A DNA stretch of 64,000 nucleotides, taken from NCBI GenBank assembly GCA_041483135.1, contig JBGPFE010000004.1:62001-126000 (forward strand), read 5' to 3'. A program made the position numbers and the translations under genes. The notes beneath the pieces were generated by a model. The model saw nothing but the letters and a program-made list of their open reading frames with translations, was not told where the DNA came from and made no database searches. Shown piece after piece: positions 48,335-57,447 of the stretch (within the stretch, counting starts at the first letter, position 1; each line of letters starts with the position of its first letter). Source of the DNA: PALSA-1004 sp041483135. GTDB lineage: Bacteria > Pseudomonadota > Gammaproteobacteria > Burkholderiales > SG8-41.

Positions 48335-49336
48335 ATGCGCATGCGTGCAATGATTTGCTTCAGTCGAGCAGCGGCTGTCTGCAGCTCGGTCCTGATATTG
48401 CTGCTGACGGGAAGCGGCGAGCCCGCCGGCGCCCAGACTTATCCGGCGAAACCGATCAGGCTGATCGTCGGCTCCTCGCCGGGCGGGCCGATCGACTTCT
48501 CGGCCCGTCTCGCCGCGCAAATACTAACCGCAGCACTCGGACAATCGGTGGTGGTGGACAACCGCACCGGCGCGAGCGGCACGATCGGCACCGACTACGT
48601 CGCCAAAGCCGCGCCCGACGGGTATACGTTGCTGATGGGGAGCGCGGCGACGCTGTGCATCACGCCCAACCTGTACCCGAACATTCCGTACAACACGCTC
48701 AGGGATTTCGCGCCGGTCAGCACCGTGGCGGCCGTCTCCTATGTGCTGGTGGTGCATCCGTCGCTGCCGGTGAAGTCGGTCCAGGAGTTCATCGCGCTGG
48801 CGAAAGCCAGGCCCGGCCAGCTCCGATTCGGTTCCGCGGGCAGCGGCTCCGTCACCCATCTCGCCGTCGAATTATTCAAGAGCATGGCCGGCGTCGAGCT
48901 GGTGCACGTGCCGTACAAGGGAGCGGCGCCGGCGATGATCGATCTGCTCGGCGGGCAGCTCGACTTCATGTTCGACAGCCTGCTCACTTCCATACCGCTG
49001 GTGAAGGCGGGGAGGCTGCGCGCGCTCGCGCAGACCGGCAGCCGGCGTTCCGTCGTGTTGCCGGAATTGCCGACCATCGCCGAAACCGTGTTTCCCGACT
49101 ACGCAATCAGCACCTGGTTCGGCCTGGTCGCGCCGGCGAGGACGCCGCGCGAGATCGTCATGAGGCTGAACGCCGCGCTCGTCAAGGGCCTGAGCAATGC
49201 GGAAACCAGGGAACGCCTGCTCGGTCAGGGGCTCGAGCCGGTCGGCAACTCGCCCGAGGAGTTCGGCAAACTATTGCGGGAAGAGCTGCCGAAGTGGGCG
49301 AAAGTCGTGAAAATTTCCGGCGCCAGGCTGGATTGA
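48335..49336 (+). CDS. Bug/TctC-family receptor 6
   Basis: A 333-residue Bug receptor divergent from the UGSC operon. The ATG at 48335 has GGCAAAGGAAC upstream, and its signal AAAVCSSVLILLLTGSGEPA is typical. Starts at 48152 or 48308 give unusual arginine-rich N-termini. Markers: KPIRLIVGSSPGGPIDFSAR, VDNRTGASGTIG, AAPDGYTL and VPYKGAAPAMIDLLGGQ. It is followed by a small GC hairpin and the signal-less TRAP-type receptor gene. Confidence 0.92.
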   Translation: MRMRAMICFSRAAAVCSSVLILLLTGSGEPAGAQTYPAKPIRLIVGSSPGGPIDFSARLAAQILTAALGQSVVVDNRTGASGTIGTDYVAKAAPDGYTLLMGSAATLCITPNLYPNIPYNTLRDFAPVSTVAAVSYVLVVHPSLPVKSVQEFIALAKARPGQLRFGSAGSGSVTHLAVELFKSMAGVELVHVPYKGAAPAMIDLLGGQLDFMFDSLLTSIPLVKAGRLRALAQTGSRRSVVLPELPTIAETVFPDYAISTWFGLVAPARTPREIVMRLNAALVKGLSNAETRERLLGQGLEPVGNSPEEFGKLLREELPKWAKVVKISGARLD

Positions 49337-49354
49337 AGTATTGACGGGGAAAAA

Positions 49355-49384
49355 CGCGGGCGCAGCCCTGTTCTCCCGCCCGCG
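49355..49384. terminator. GC hairpin downstream of bug 6
   Basis: Arms CGCGGGCG and CGCCCGCG around a 14-base loop, 18 bases after the stop codon. No T-tract; possible termination or mRNA end protection. Confidence 0.4.
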
Positions 49385-49431
49385 CGCCGCGGTCAGGAGT
49401 TACGCCGTTTGCGACCGGAAATAATAATCCG

Positions 49432-50352
49432 ATGAATCCGATCGTCATCAAATTCGGCGGCTACCAGAAGCCGGCTTCGATACACAATCGCGCAGCCGCG
49501 CATTTCGGCGAGCTGATCCGGCAGCGGCTGGGCGACCGCATCCGCTTTGAGCTGATCGGCAACGTGCTCGATCTCGGCCGCCCGTCGGGCGATCTTCCCG
49601 TCATGGTCGAGCGCGGAGAATTGTCGCTGTGCTACATATCCACGGTCCGCTTCACCAAACCGGTGCCCGAGTTCAAGCTCTTCGAGCTGCCGTTCGTCGT
49701 CAGGGACCGCGCGTCCGTGCAACGGGCGCTGGCGGGAGAACTCGGCGAACTATTCAAGCGCCGCATGCGCGAGAGCACGCCGCTGCGCCTGCTCGGCATC
49801 TGGGACAATGGCTTCCGCCATATCACGAACAAGGTGCGGCCGATCCGCATGCCCGCCGATTGCCGCGGACTGCGCATCCGCACGCAGATGAGCGCGCTGC
49901 ACGGCGAAGCGCTCGCCGCGCTCGGTTTCGTGCCGATCGCAGCCGACGTCAAGCAGCTCGTGCAGGAAATCGCGGGCGATACTTTCGACGCGCAGGAGAA
50001 CCCGCTGACCAATACCTGGAATTTCGGCGTCCACAATTTTCATCGTTATATCTCGCTCACCGGCCATTTCTTCGGCGCGACCACGATGATATGCAACGAG
50101 CAGCATTACCTGAGCTGGCCACCGGATGTGCAGGCCGCGGTGGACGAGGCGGCGCGGCAGGCGACCGCGCTGCAGCTCAAGCTCGCCGCGGCGGAAGACG
50201 AGGAAATCCTGCGCAAGATCGATCCGCGGCAGAATGAAGTCATACGACTGACCGCGGAAGAACACGCGGCGTTCGTCGCCGCGGTGCAGCCGGTGCTCGC
50301 CAAATACCGCGGGGAACTCGATCCGAAGCTCTTCGCGTACCTGGAGTCCTGA
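49432..50352 (+). CDS. TRAP-type (DctP-like) receptor lacking a signal peptide
   Basis: A 306-residue protein with DctP-fold features: RGELSLCYISTVRFTKPVPE, ELPFVVRDRASVQRAL, the DCRGLRIRTQMSALHGEALA segment with the conserved carboxylate-binding Arg, and GDTFDAQENPLTNTWNFGVH. The first residues MNPIVIKFGGYQKPASIHNR start directly with the fold. No hydrophobic export signal exists here or in the open frame just upstream. It would stay in the cytosol unless a start is missed. No TRAP permease is nearby. Confidence 0.78.
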   Translation: MNPIVIKFGGYQKPASIHNRAAAHFGELIRQRLGDRIRFELIGNVLDLGRPSGDLPVMVERGELSLCYISTVRFTKPVPEFKLFELPFVVRDRASVQRALAGELGELFKRRMRESTPLRLLGIWDNGFRHITNKVRPIRMPADCRGLRIRTQMSALHGEALAALGFVPIAADVKQLVQEIAGDTFDAQENPLTNTWNFGVHNFHRYISLTGHFFGATTMICNEQHYLSWPPDVQAAVDEAARQATALQLKLAAAEDEEILRKIDPRQNEVIRLTAEEHAAFVAAVQPVLAKYRGELDPKLFAYLES

Positions 50353-50453
50353 AACCGCCGATGAACGCAGATGAACGCCGATAAAACAGGGGAGTAACTC
50401 TACAGAGACTCTTACCCCTTACTCCTCACGCCTCACTCCTCACGCATTTTGGA

Positions 50454-51437
50454 TCATTCCGGCGTTATGCCGGCGGCTTTCGCGACCCGCTGCCACTTCT
50501 CGATCTCGGACTTGATGTACGCGGCGTGCGCCTCCGGCGTGTTGCCGACCGGGGCGGCGCCGCGCTCGATCAACGTTTTGCGAATCACGGGGTCATGCAG
50601 CGCTTGCGCGAGCGCCGAATTGAGTTTCTCGACGATGGGCCGCGGCATGCCGGCGGGCCCGAGAAAACTGAAGCCGCTGCTGACGATGAAGCCGGGTACG
50701 CCCGCCTCCTGCATGGTCGGCACATCCGGTATCGACGGGAAACGCTCCGCGCCGCATTGCGCCAGCATGCGCAGCTTGCCGTTGCGCACATGCCCGATGA
50801 CGGCCGGGATGCTCACGAACGACAGCTGCACGTGGCCCGCGATCAAATCGACGATGGCCGGGCCCGCGCCCTTGTAGGGCACGTGCACGAGCTTGATCCC
50901 CGCCATCGAATTGAGCAGCTCCCCCGACAAATGCCCGACGGCGCCCTGGCCGGAGCTGGAAAAGAAAATCCCTCCCGGGTGCGCTTTGGCGAGCGCGATG
51001 AGTTCCTTCACGCTCTTCACCGGCAGCGACGGGTGCGTCAGAAGCGCCGCGGGTATGTCGACGATGAGACCGAGCGGGGTGAAGTCGTTGACCGCGTCGA
51101 ACGGCAGTTTCCTGATCAGCGAGGGATTGATCAGGAAGCTCGCGGCGGCGATCAGGGTGGTGTAGCCGTCGGGGGCGCTTTTCGACGCTATCTCGGCGCC
51201 GATGTTGCCGCCGGCCCCCGCACGGTAATCGATGACGAGCTGCTGCCCCAGTATTTCGCCCATCTTCGGCGAGAGCAGGCGGAAAAGAATGTCGCTGTTG
51301 CCGCCCGGCTGGTTGGGGTTGATGACCCGGATTATTTTGGTCGGATAAGACTGCGCGCCGGCTGTACCGGCTGTGATGCCCAATGTCGCGGCCAGGAACG
51401 CCAGAGCGAGCTGGAACAAGTGCGTGCGTATATTCAT
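50454..51437 (-). CDS. Bug/TctC-family receptor 7
   Basis: A 327-residue Bug receptor; ATG at 51437 after CAGGAGGAGAA. Signal QLALAFLAATLGITAGTAGA, then QSYPTKIIRVINPNQPGG, IDYRAGAGGNIG (Tyr replaces Asn in the usual DNR), SAPDGYTT and VPYKGAGPAIVDLIAGH. Next to receptor 8 on the same strand, with 119 bases between. Confidence 0.92.
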   Translation of the reverse strand: MNIRTHLFQLALAFLAATLGITAGTAGAQSYPTKIIRVINPNQPGGNSDILFRLLSPKMGEILGQQLVIDYRAGAGGNIGAEIASKSAPDGYTTLIAAASFLINPSLIRKLPFDAVNDFTPLGLIVDIPAALLTHPSLPVKSVKELIALAKAHPGGIFFSSSGQGAVGHLSGELLNSMAGIKLVHVPYKGAGPAIVDLIAGHVQLSFVSIPAVIGHVRNGKLRMLAQCGAERFPSIPDVPTMQEAGVPGFIVSSGFSFLGPAGMPRPIVEKLNSALAQALHDPVIRKTLIERGAAPVGNTPEAHAAYIKSEIEKWQRVAKAAGITPE

Positions 51438-51556
51438 TTCTCCTCCTGTTGCTTGCAACTACTCACGGCATGGCCAACCCGCCCGACTATCCTGTGCCGG
51501 CTTGAAAGTCGCGCTTACCATCACGCATCACTCATTACCTATCACTCATCGCCGCT

Positions 51557-52528
51557 TCATTGCGGAGAGATCTTCGCCGCCTTGACGACTTCCGCGTAAA
51601 GCCTGACGTCGGACGCGACGCGCTTCTGAAACTCGGGCGGCGGATCGGCGCGCGCCTCGTAACCGCCGGCCGCGAGGAACTCGCGCACTTTCGGAACCTC
51701 GAGCGCCTTGCGCACTTCCGTGTAGAGCCGCGCGAGCACGGCCGGAGGCAGTTTCGCCGGCGCAAACATGGCGTGCCAGCCCGAATCGAACTGAAAACCG
51801 GGCAAACCGGCCTCGGCGATGGTCGGCACCTCCGGCAGCGACGCCACGCGCGCGGCGCCGGTGAAACCGAGCGCGCGCAGCCGCCCCGCCTTCACAAATG
51901 GCGCGCCGACCGCGACCGCCGGAAAAGTGATCTGCACTTCGCCGCCAAGCGCGGCGTTGACCGCGGGCCCGCCGCCCTTGTATGGAATGTGCAGCATCTG
52001 GATCCCCGCCTTCAGGCTGAACAACTCGGCCGCAAGGTGCGTGCCGTTGCCGATGCCGGCCGAGCTGTAGCGCAGTGGATTGTCCTTGTTGCGTCCGAGC
52101 GCGATCAGCTCCTTCACCGACTGCGCGGGCAGCGCCGGGTTCGCCGTCAACAGATAGCCCAGCCCCAATGCATACGCCGTAATCGGCGTGAAGTCCTGCA
52201 CGACGTCGTACGGCAACTGCTTGTAGATGCTCGGGTTGACCACGAAGGAAAACGACGTGGCGAGGATCGTGTAGCCGTCGGGCGGCGCCTTGGCGACGAT
52301 GTCGCAGCCGACGATGCCGTTCGCGCCGCCCCGGTTGTCGATCACGAGCGGGTGTCCCAGCTGGGTTTCCAGTTGTTGCGCCAGCATTCGCGCGAAAGTG
52401 TCCACGTTGCCGCCCGGCGGAAACGGCACCACCAGCCGGATCGGGCGCGCCGGATACGCCTGCGCCCAGGCATCGCCGCCGGCAACGCAAACCGCCCAGG
52501 CCAGCATCAGTACGATAAATCGCCGCAC
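51557..52528 (-). CDS. Bug/TctC-family receptor 8
   Basis: A 323-residue Bug receptor: signal MRRFIVLMLAWAVCVAGGDA, cleaved before QAYPARP. PIRLVVPFPPGGNVDTFARM, IDNRGGANGIVG, APPDGYTI and IPYKGGGPAVNAALGGE follow. A long plus-strand frame over this gene is only its shadow. Divergent from the acyl-CoA dehydrogenase, perhaps sharing a promoter region at 52529-52681. Confidence 0.92.
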   Translation of the reverse strand: MRRFIVLMLAWAVCVAGGDAWAQAYPARPIRLVVPFPPGGNVDTFARMLAQQLETQLGHPLVIDNRGGANGIVGCDIVAKAPPDGYTILATSFSFVVNPSIYKQLPYDVVQDFTPITAYALGLGYLLTANPALPAQSVKELIALGRNKDNPLRYSSAGIGNGTHLAAELFSLKAGIQMLHIPYKGGGPAVNAALGGEVQITFPAVAVGAPFVKAGRLRALGFTGAARVASLPEVPTIAEAGLPGFQFDSGWHAMFAPAKLPPAVLARLYTEVRKALEVPKVREFLAAGGYEARADPPPEFQKRVASDVRLYAEVVKAAKISPQ

Positions 52529-52681
52529 GCTGATTCCTCTTCGCTGACGTTTATTACCCGCTTGTGCGCCAAATTATATAACGCCGCACCCACCACTGTT
52601 GCGCATGATAAACCTTATGCGTATATTCGGGCTTGGCGCGGAACCGGGGGAAAGCTGCGTGTCCCGCGCAATTTTGCCGTC

Positions 52682-53935
52682 ATGTACGATCTACATCTCA
52701 CCGCGGAACAGCTGGAAATGCGCGATACCGTGCGCGACTTCGTCGCGCGCGAAATCAAACCCGTCGCCATCAAGCCGGCGCGGCTGGAAGCCAGCGACCG
52801 GCGCCTGCCGCCGGAACTCGTCGACAAGGCCGCGCAGATGGGCCTGCGCACGCTGGCTCTCGCCGAAGATCGGGGCGGCGCGGGCGCCGACAATCTCACT
52901 TCGTGCATCGTGACGGAAGAACTCGCCGTGGGCGACGTGGACCTCGCAATTACGCTCGCGGAAACCTCGACGCTCGCCCACCGCCTGCTCGATCAGGCAA
53001 TGACGCCCGAGCAGCGCGGGCGCTGGCTGCCGCAGCTCGTGGCAGACGATCGATTCCACCTTGCATTGGCGGGACACGAGCCCGGCACCGATACCGAACT
53101 CGGCGTGAACTATCATCGGCCCGGTGTGCCGGACAGCGGCATCAAGACAACCGCCGCGCACACGAGCAACGGCGATTGGGTAATCAACGGCGCAAAAAGC
53201 TTCGTCGTCAATGCGCCGGTTGCGAAACTCTTCGCCGTCCAGGTCAGGACCGACTCCAAGGCGTCGGGCGCGAAAGGCGTGAGCACTCTGCTCGTGCCGC
53301 GCGATGCGCCCGGGCTGACGGTCATCGAGTGCGACGCGGCTGCCGGCTGGTATCACGGCCATCGCGGCGACCTTGCATTCAAGGATTGCCGGGTGCCCGC
53401 GGCGAACCTGCTCGGCGCGGAAGGCGCGAGTCCGTTCGCCGGCGGCGCAACATCGCTCGCGCACGGCATGCCGCAGATGCAGGCCGTGAACCTCGGAATC
53501 GGGCGCGCCGCGTACGAGGCCGCGCTCGACTACGCGAAACTGCGCATCCAGGGCGGACGGCGGATCGTCGAGCACCAGGCGATCGGCACGCTGCTCGCCG
53601 GCATCGCGATCAGGCTCGAAACGGTGCGCAACGCGATCTGGCAGGCGGCCTGGGCTTTGGACCATCCGGATGCGCACGCCGACCGCAGCCTGTCCGATCT
53701 GCCACTCGCGACCGTCGCCAAGGTCGTCGCCGCGGAGATGATCCACCAGGTCACGCTCGATGCGGCCGAAGTGTTCGGCGCGATGGGCGTGATGCGCGAC
53801 ATGCCGATGCAGAAGTACGTGGGCGACGCGCGGATCTTCCTGCATTCCGGACTGAGCAACGATGACGCCAAACTCCGCATCGCCGAGCATCTGGCCGGCT
53901 ATCAACGTCCCGCGGCGGCGGCAAGCGGCAAATGA
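52682..53935 (+). CDS. Acyl-CoA dehydrogenase family protein
   Basis: A 417-residue FAD-dependent acyl-CoA dehydrogenase. MYDLHLTAEQLEMRDTVRDF, RTLALAEDRGGAGADNLTSC, the WVINGAKSFVVNAPVAKLFA strand, GIGRAAYEAALDYAKLRI and QKYVGDARIFLHSGLSNDDA are the family pattern. The usual TEPxAGSD loop is altered to AGHEPGTDTELG. The start at 52682 is chosen; the frame upstream is a shadow of bug 8. It precedes the enolase-superfamily gene by 134 bases. Confidence 0.88.
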   Translation: MYDLHLTAEQLEMRDTVRDFVAREIKPVAIKPARLEASDRRLPPELVDKAAQMGLRTLALAEDRGGAGADNLTSCIVTEELAVGDVDLAITLAETSTLAHRLLDQAMTPEQRGRWLPQLVADDRFHLALAGHEPGTDTELGVNYHRPGVPDSGIKTTAAHTSNGDWVINGAKSFVVNAPVAKLFAVQVRTDSKASGAKGVSTLLVPRDAPGLTVIECDAAAGWYHGHRGDLAFKDCRVPAANLLGAEGASPFAGGATSLAHGMPQMQAVNLGIGRAAYEAALDYAKLRIQGGRRIVEHQAIGTLLAGIAIRLETVRNAIWQAAWALDHPDAHADRSLSDLPLATVAKVVAAEMIHQVTLDAAEVFGAMGVMRDMPMQKYVGDARIFLHSGLSNDDAKLRIAEHLAGYQRPAAAASGK

Positions 53936-54069
53936 TTCCGTAACGGGCTCGCCGTTGCGTGCCGGTTCGCCTGTCGAACGTTTCGCGCGAGTCCGGGACT
54001 GAGCGCATTTCCTTCTGCGCGAATATCCACGCCTTCATCCCGCCGACAATCGCTTAAGAGAGAGACACC

Positions 54070-55194
54070 ATGAAGATCCGCAAAGTCACCTGCTGGTTGT
54101 TGCGCATACCGTTCACGTTTCCACTGGTGAAGGATACCCAGCACGCGCTCGCCAATTTCGTCGAGATCGAAACGGACGACGGCTTGAAGGGCCACGCGCT
54201 CGTCGCCTATCCGCTCAAGTACGGCATCCGCGAGTTCATCAACCGCGAAGCCGCGCCGGTCATCGAAGGCATGGATGCCATGCGCCCGGAGGAAGTGCGC
54301 AACCGGCTTTTCTGGGCCACGGCGCGCAAGTACTTCATGGGCGCGTGGAACTGCGCGGCGAGCCTGATCGACATCGCGCTGTGGGACATCAAGGGCAAGG
54401 CGCTCGGCCAGCCGATCTGGAAGCTGCTCGGCGGCGCGCACAGCCGGATTCCCGCGTACATCACATTCGGCTTGCCGCGCTACAGCATCGAGGAGCTGAT
54501 CGAGGTGGCCCGCATGCTGATCAAGGACGGCCAGACGCGCCTTAAAATGGTGGTCGCCGCGGGCTCCCATCAATACGATGAAATCCTCGGCCAGCCCAGC
54601 GACGAAGACATCGAGACGGACGCGGCGCGCGTGCATGCGCTGCGGGAAGCCGTGGGACCGAAGATCGAGCTCATGATGGACGCCAACAAGGGCGCGACGT
54701 TCCCCCAGGCGCTGCGTCTCGCCAAGCTGTGCGAGCCTTGCCACCTGACCTGGTTCGAGGACCCGGTGCTCCAGGCCGACCCGCGGTTGATGGCGCGTCT
54801 GCGCGCCCGGACCACGATCCCCATCGCAGCGGGCAGCACCGCGACTTCGGACCTGATGTACTTGCGCGAGTATCTGATACACGAAGCGGTGGATTACCTG
54901 CAGCCCAACGTGCGCGATATCGGCGGCTACACGCAGGGCCTCAAGGCGGCGGCGCTCGCGCAGGCGTTCAACGTTCCGATCGCGATGGGCGGCAACTGGC
55001 CGCACATCAACATGCACCTGCAGGCCGCCGTGCCGAACGGCGGGCGCGTCGAATATCACTGGCAAGGCTGGAAGATCGTCGAAGCGCTGTTCGACGGCGC
55101 GCCGCCGCCGGTGAACGGGTTCACCACGCTGCCGGAAGCGCCGGGACTGGGCTTCACGCCCAAGGCGGGAATGCTCGATCTGGCGGTGGATTGA
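54070..55194 (+). CDS. Mandelate racemase/muconate lactonizing enzyme family protein
   Basis: A 374-residue enolase-superfamily protein with capping domain (VKDTQHALANFVEIETDDGL) and TIM barrel. AASLIDIALWDIKGKALGQP and LLGGAHSRIPAYITFGLPRY are family hallmarks. Metal ligands: Asp in LMMDANKGATF and Glu in TWFEDPVLQ. The third ligand position reads PIAAGSTATSDL, where most relatives have Glu after the Gly. A candidate catalytic His is in NWPHINMHL. AGAGAGACACC precedes the ATG. Bug receptor 9 follows, suggesting transport of its acid substrate. Confidence 0.88.
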   Translation: MKIRKVTCWLLRIPFTFPLVKDTQHALANFVEIETDDGLKGHALVAYPLKYGIREFINREAAPVIEGMDAMRPEEVRNRLFWATARKYFMGAWNCAASLIDIALWDIKGKALGQPIWKLLGGAHSRIPAYITFGLPRYSIEELIEVARMLIKDGQTRLKMVVAAGSHQYDEILGQPSDEDIETDAARVHALREAVGPKIELMMDANKGATFPQALRLAKLCEPCHLTWFEDPVLQADPRLMARLRARTTIPIAAGSTATSDLMYLREYLIHEAVDYLQPNVRDIGGYTQGLKAAALAQAFNVPIAMGGNWPHINMHLQAAVPNGGRVEYHWQGWKIVEALFDGAPPPVNGFTTLPEAPGLGFTPKAGMLDLAVD

Positions 55195-55287
55195 TCCGTG
55201 ACGATCGGCGTCGAGTCCGGCAAGTATCGGCTGCGGCACTTCTTTACGATGGCGCCGCATCAGATCCACCAGCGGGTAGATACCGTG

Positions 55288-56274
55288 ATGTCGAATACCC
55301 GATCGCACGCGGTTTGCGCCCTGGCTGCCGGCATCGCCGCGCTTGTGCTGACGGCAAACCCGCTTGCAACGAGCGCCCAGACTTACCCGGCGCGACCGGT
55401 GCGGCTGGTCGTGCCCTTCCCGCCGGGCGGCAGCAACGACATCGTGGGACGCGTGGTGGCCGTGAACTTGAGCGACCGCATCGGCAAGCAGGTCATCGTC
55501 GACAACCGGGCGGGCGGCAATTCGATCATCGGCAGCGAGATCGTCGCCAACGCGCAACCCGACGGCTATACGCTGCTCGTGATCTCCACCTCGTTCACGA
55601 CCAACCCGATCATCCACAAGCTGCCCTACGACCCGCTGAAATCATTCGCGTGGGTCGCGATGCTCGGCGTGGGGCCCAATGTGCTGGTCGTGACGCTGAG
55701 CCTGCCCGTCAATTCGGTGAAGGAGCTGATCGCGCTCGCGAAGGCCAAGCCCGGACAACTGATCTACGCCTCGACGGGCGTGGGCAGCAACGCGCACTTC
55801 GGCACGGAGCTGTTCAAGCACATGACCGGCATCGACATGCTGCACGTTCCGTACAAAGGCGGCGGTCCGGCGCTGATCGAGACCATCGCGGGACAGGCGC
55901 AGCTGTGCCTGTCATCGCTGATCCAGACGACCGTGCATATCCGTTCCGGCAAGCTGCGCGCGCTCGCGACTACCGGCGCCAGGCGCAGCGTCATACTGCC
56001 GGATGTGCCGACCATCAGCGAAGCGGGCGTGCCCGGCTACGAAACGCAGAACTGGTGGGGCGTCGCCGCGCCGCGCGGCACGCCGGCTCAGGTCATCCGC
56101 AAACTGAACGAAGACATCAAGGCCGTGCTGCTGTTGCCGGATACCGGGAAGCGGCTCATCAACGAAGGCGCGGAGCCGGCGATCAGCACCCCGGACGAGT
56201 TGGGCAGGCACGTCGCATCCGAAATGGCGAAGTGGGTGCAAGTCGCAAAAGTCGCGGGGATCCGCGGCGAGTAG
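55288..56274 (+). CDS. Bug/TctC-family receptor 9
   Basis: A 328-residue Bug receptor using the ATG at 55288 (MSNTRSHAVCALAAGIAALV, signal to TSAQ). A GTG at 55198 only four bases after the previous gene is also open but gives a long polar leader. Markers: RPVRLVVPFPPGGSNDIVGR, VDNRAGGNSIIG, AQPDGYTL and VPYKGGGPALIETIAGQ. Co-directional with the enolase-family gene, so the two are likely one operon. Confidence 0.92.
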   Translation: MSNTRSHAVCALAAGIAALVLTANPLATSAQTYPARPVRLVVPFPPGGSNDIVGRVVAVNLSDRIGKQVIVDNRAGGNSIIGSEIVANAQPDGYTLLVISTSFTTNPIIHKLPYDPLKSFAWVAMLGVGPNVLVVTLSLPVNSVKELIALAKAKPGQLIYASTGVGSNAHFGTELFKHMTGIDMLHVPYKGGGPALIETIAGQAQLCLSSLIQTTVHIRSGKLRALATTGARRSVILPDVPTISEAGVPGYETQNWWGVAAPRGTPAQVIRKLNEDIKAVLLLPDTGKRLINEGAEPAISTPDELGRHVASEMAKWVQVAKVAGIRGE

Positions 56275-56412
56275 CTGCCGCGCTGACTCTGGCCTTGCGT
56301 GAGAGGTAAGGGATAAACGGTCTTCACCGATTACTATTCACTGACCCCATTTGCCGTTTGCTTCACCGCGCCGCCGGCACATCCTTGCCGTCCCCTGTTC
56401 CGAAAGGTGCCG

Positions 56413-57387
56413 TCAATCGGCGCGCATGCCTCTTTCCCTGATGACTTTGCCCCATTTTTCCAGTTCGGTTTTCAGGTGGGCCGAAAATTCCTCGGGCGAG
56501 CTGGCGATAACGTCCAGGCCGCTTTCCTCAAGTCGCCGTGTTTGCTCCGGGGAGCCCATGGCCTTCTTGAGCTTCTCGTTCAGCAACGCGACAACCGCCG
56601 CGGGTGTCCCTTTGGGCGCGAGCATGCCGTGCCACGCGATAAACTCATAACCGGGCAGCCCGGCTTCCGCGACGGTGGGAACGTTCGGCAGCGTCGCGGA
56701 ACGTTTGGTGCTGGTGACGCCGAGCGCGCGCAGCTTCCGGGAATTCACATGCGGAGCCGTCTCGAGGAGACTGGTGAAAGTAATTCCGACCTCGCCGCCG
56801 ATCGTTGCGATGACCGCGGGGGCGCCCCCTTTGAACTGGATCGCCACGATATTCACCTTCCCCAGAAAATTGAACAACTCGCCGGCAATGTGGGGGTTGG
56901 TGCCGACGCCGGCCGCGGCATAATTCAGCTCTCCCGGCCTCGCCTTGGCCAGCTGCAGCAACTCGCGCACGGAGTGGACGGGCAGCGAAGGGTGCACGGT
57001 CAGCAGGCCAGGCGTCGACGCCAGTAACGACACCGGCACAAAATCGTTCAGCACGTCATAAGGCACCCGGCTGTACAGGAAGGTGTTTACCACGAAGGGA
57101 ACGGTGTGCGACAGCAGCGTGTAACCATCGGGCGCGGCGCGCGCCACCAGCTCGGTCGCGATATTGCCCGACGCCCCGCTGCGGTTGTCGACGACGATCT
57201 GCTGCCCCAGATTCTCGGCGAGCTTCGGGCTTACCAGGCGCGCGATCAAGTCCACGCTGCCGCCCGGCGGAAACGGCACGACCCAGCGCACCGGCTTGCC
57301 CGGATAATTTTCGGTTTGCGCCCCGGCAAACCTTGCGGCTGACGCCGCCATGCCGAAGGATAATGCGACCAGGATGATTTTCTTCAA
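56413..57387 (-). CDS. Bug/TctC-family receptor 10
   Basis: A 324-residue Bug receptor with a TTG start: GGGAGGACAGC stands directly upstream, and no ATG or GTG gives a better signal. Signal MKKIILVALSFGMAASAARF. Markers: KPVRWVVPFPPGGSVDLIAR, VDNRSGASGNIA, AAPDGYTL; the ligand-domain segment reads IQFKGGAPAVIATIGGE. First-coded neighbour is receptor 11, 60 bases upstream; last gene of the six-receptor row. Confidence 0.92.
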   Translation of the reverse strand: MKKIILVALSFGMAASAARFAGAQTENYPGKPVRWVVPFPPGGSVDLIARLVSPKLAENLGQQIVVDNRSGASGNIATELVARAAPDGYTLLSHTVPFVVNTFLYSRVPYDVLNDFVPVSLLASTPGLLTVHPSLPVHSVRELLQLAKARPGELNYAAAGVGTNPHIAGELFNFLGKVNIVAIQFKGGAPAVIATIGGEVGITFTSLLETAPHVNSRKLRALGVTSTKRSATLPNVPTVAEAGLPGYEFIAWHGMLAPKGTPAAVVALLNEKLKKAMGSPEQTRRLEESGLDVIASSPEEFSAHLKTELEKWGKVIRERGMRAD

Positions 57388-57447
57388 GCTGTCCTCCCTT
57401 CCAGACCAGAAAAACCTTCGCCAGAAGCCGGCGAAATTCTGCGATCC

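Noticed and set aside
51560..52681. N-terminal 374 codons of a 791-codon frame ending in the acyl-CoA dehydrogenase
   Set aside because: This part is the complement of bug 8; the dehydrogenase starts normally at 52682.
53902..55617. 571-codon minus-strand frame
   Set aside because: Antisense of the enolase-superfamily and bug 9 genes; biased composition and no motifs.
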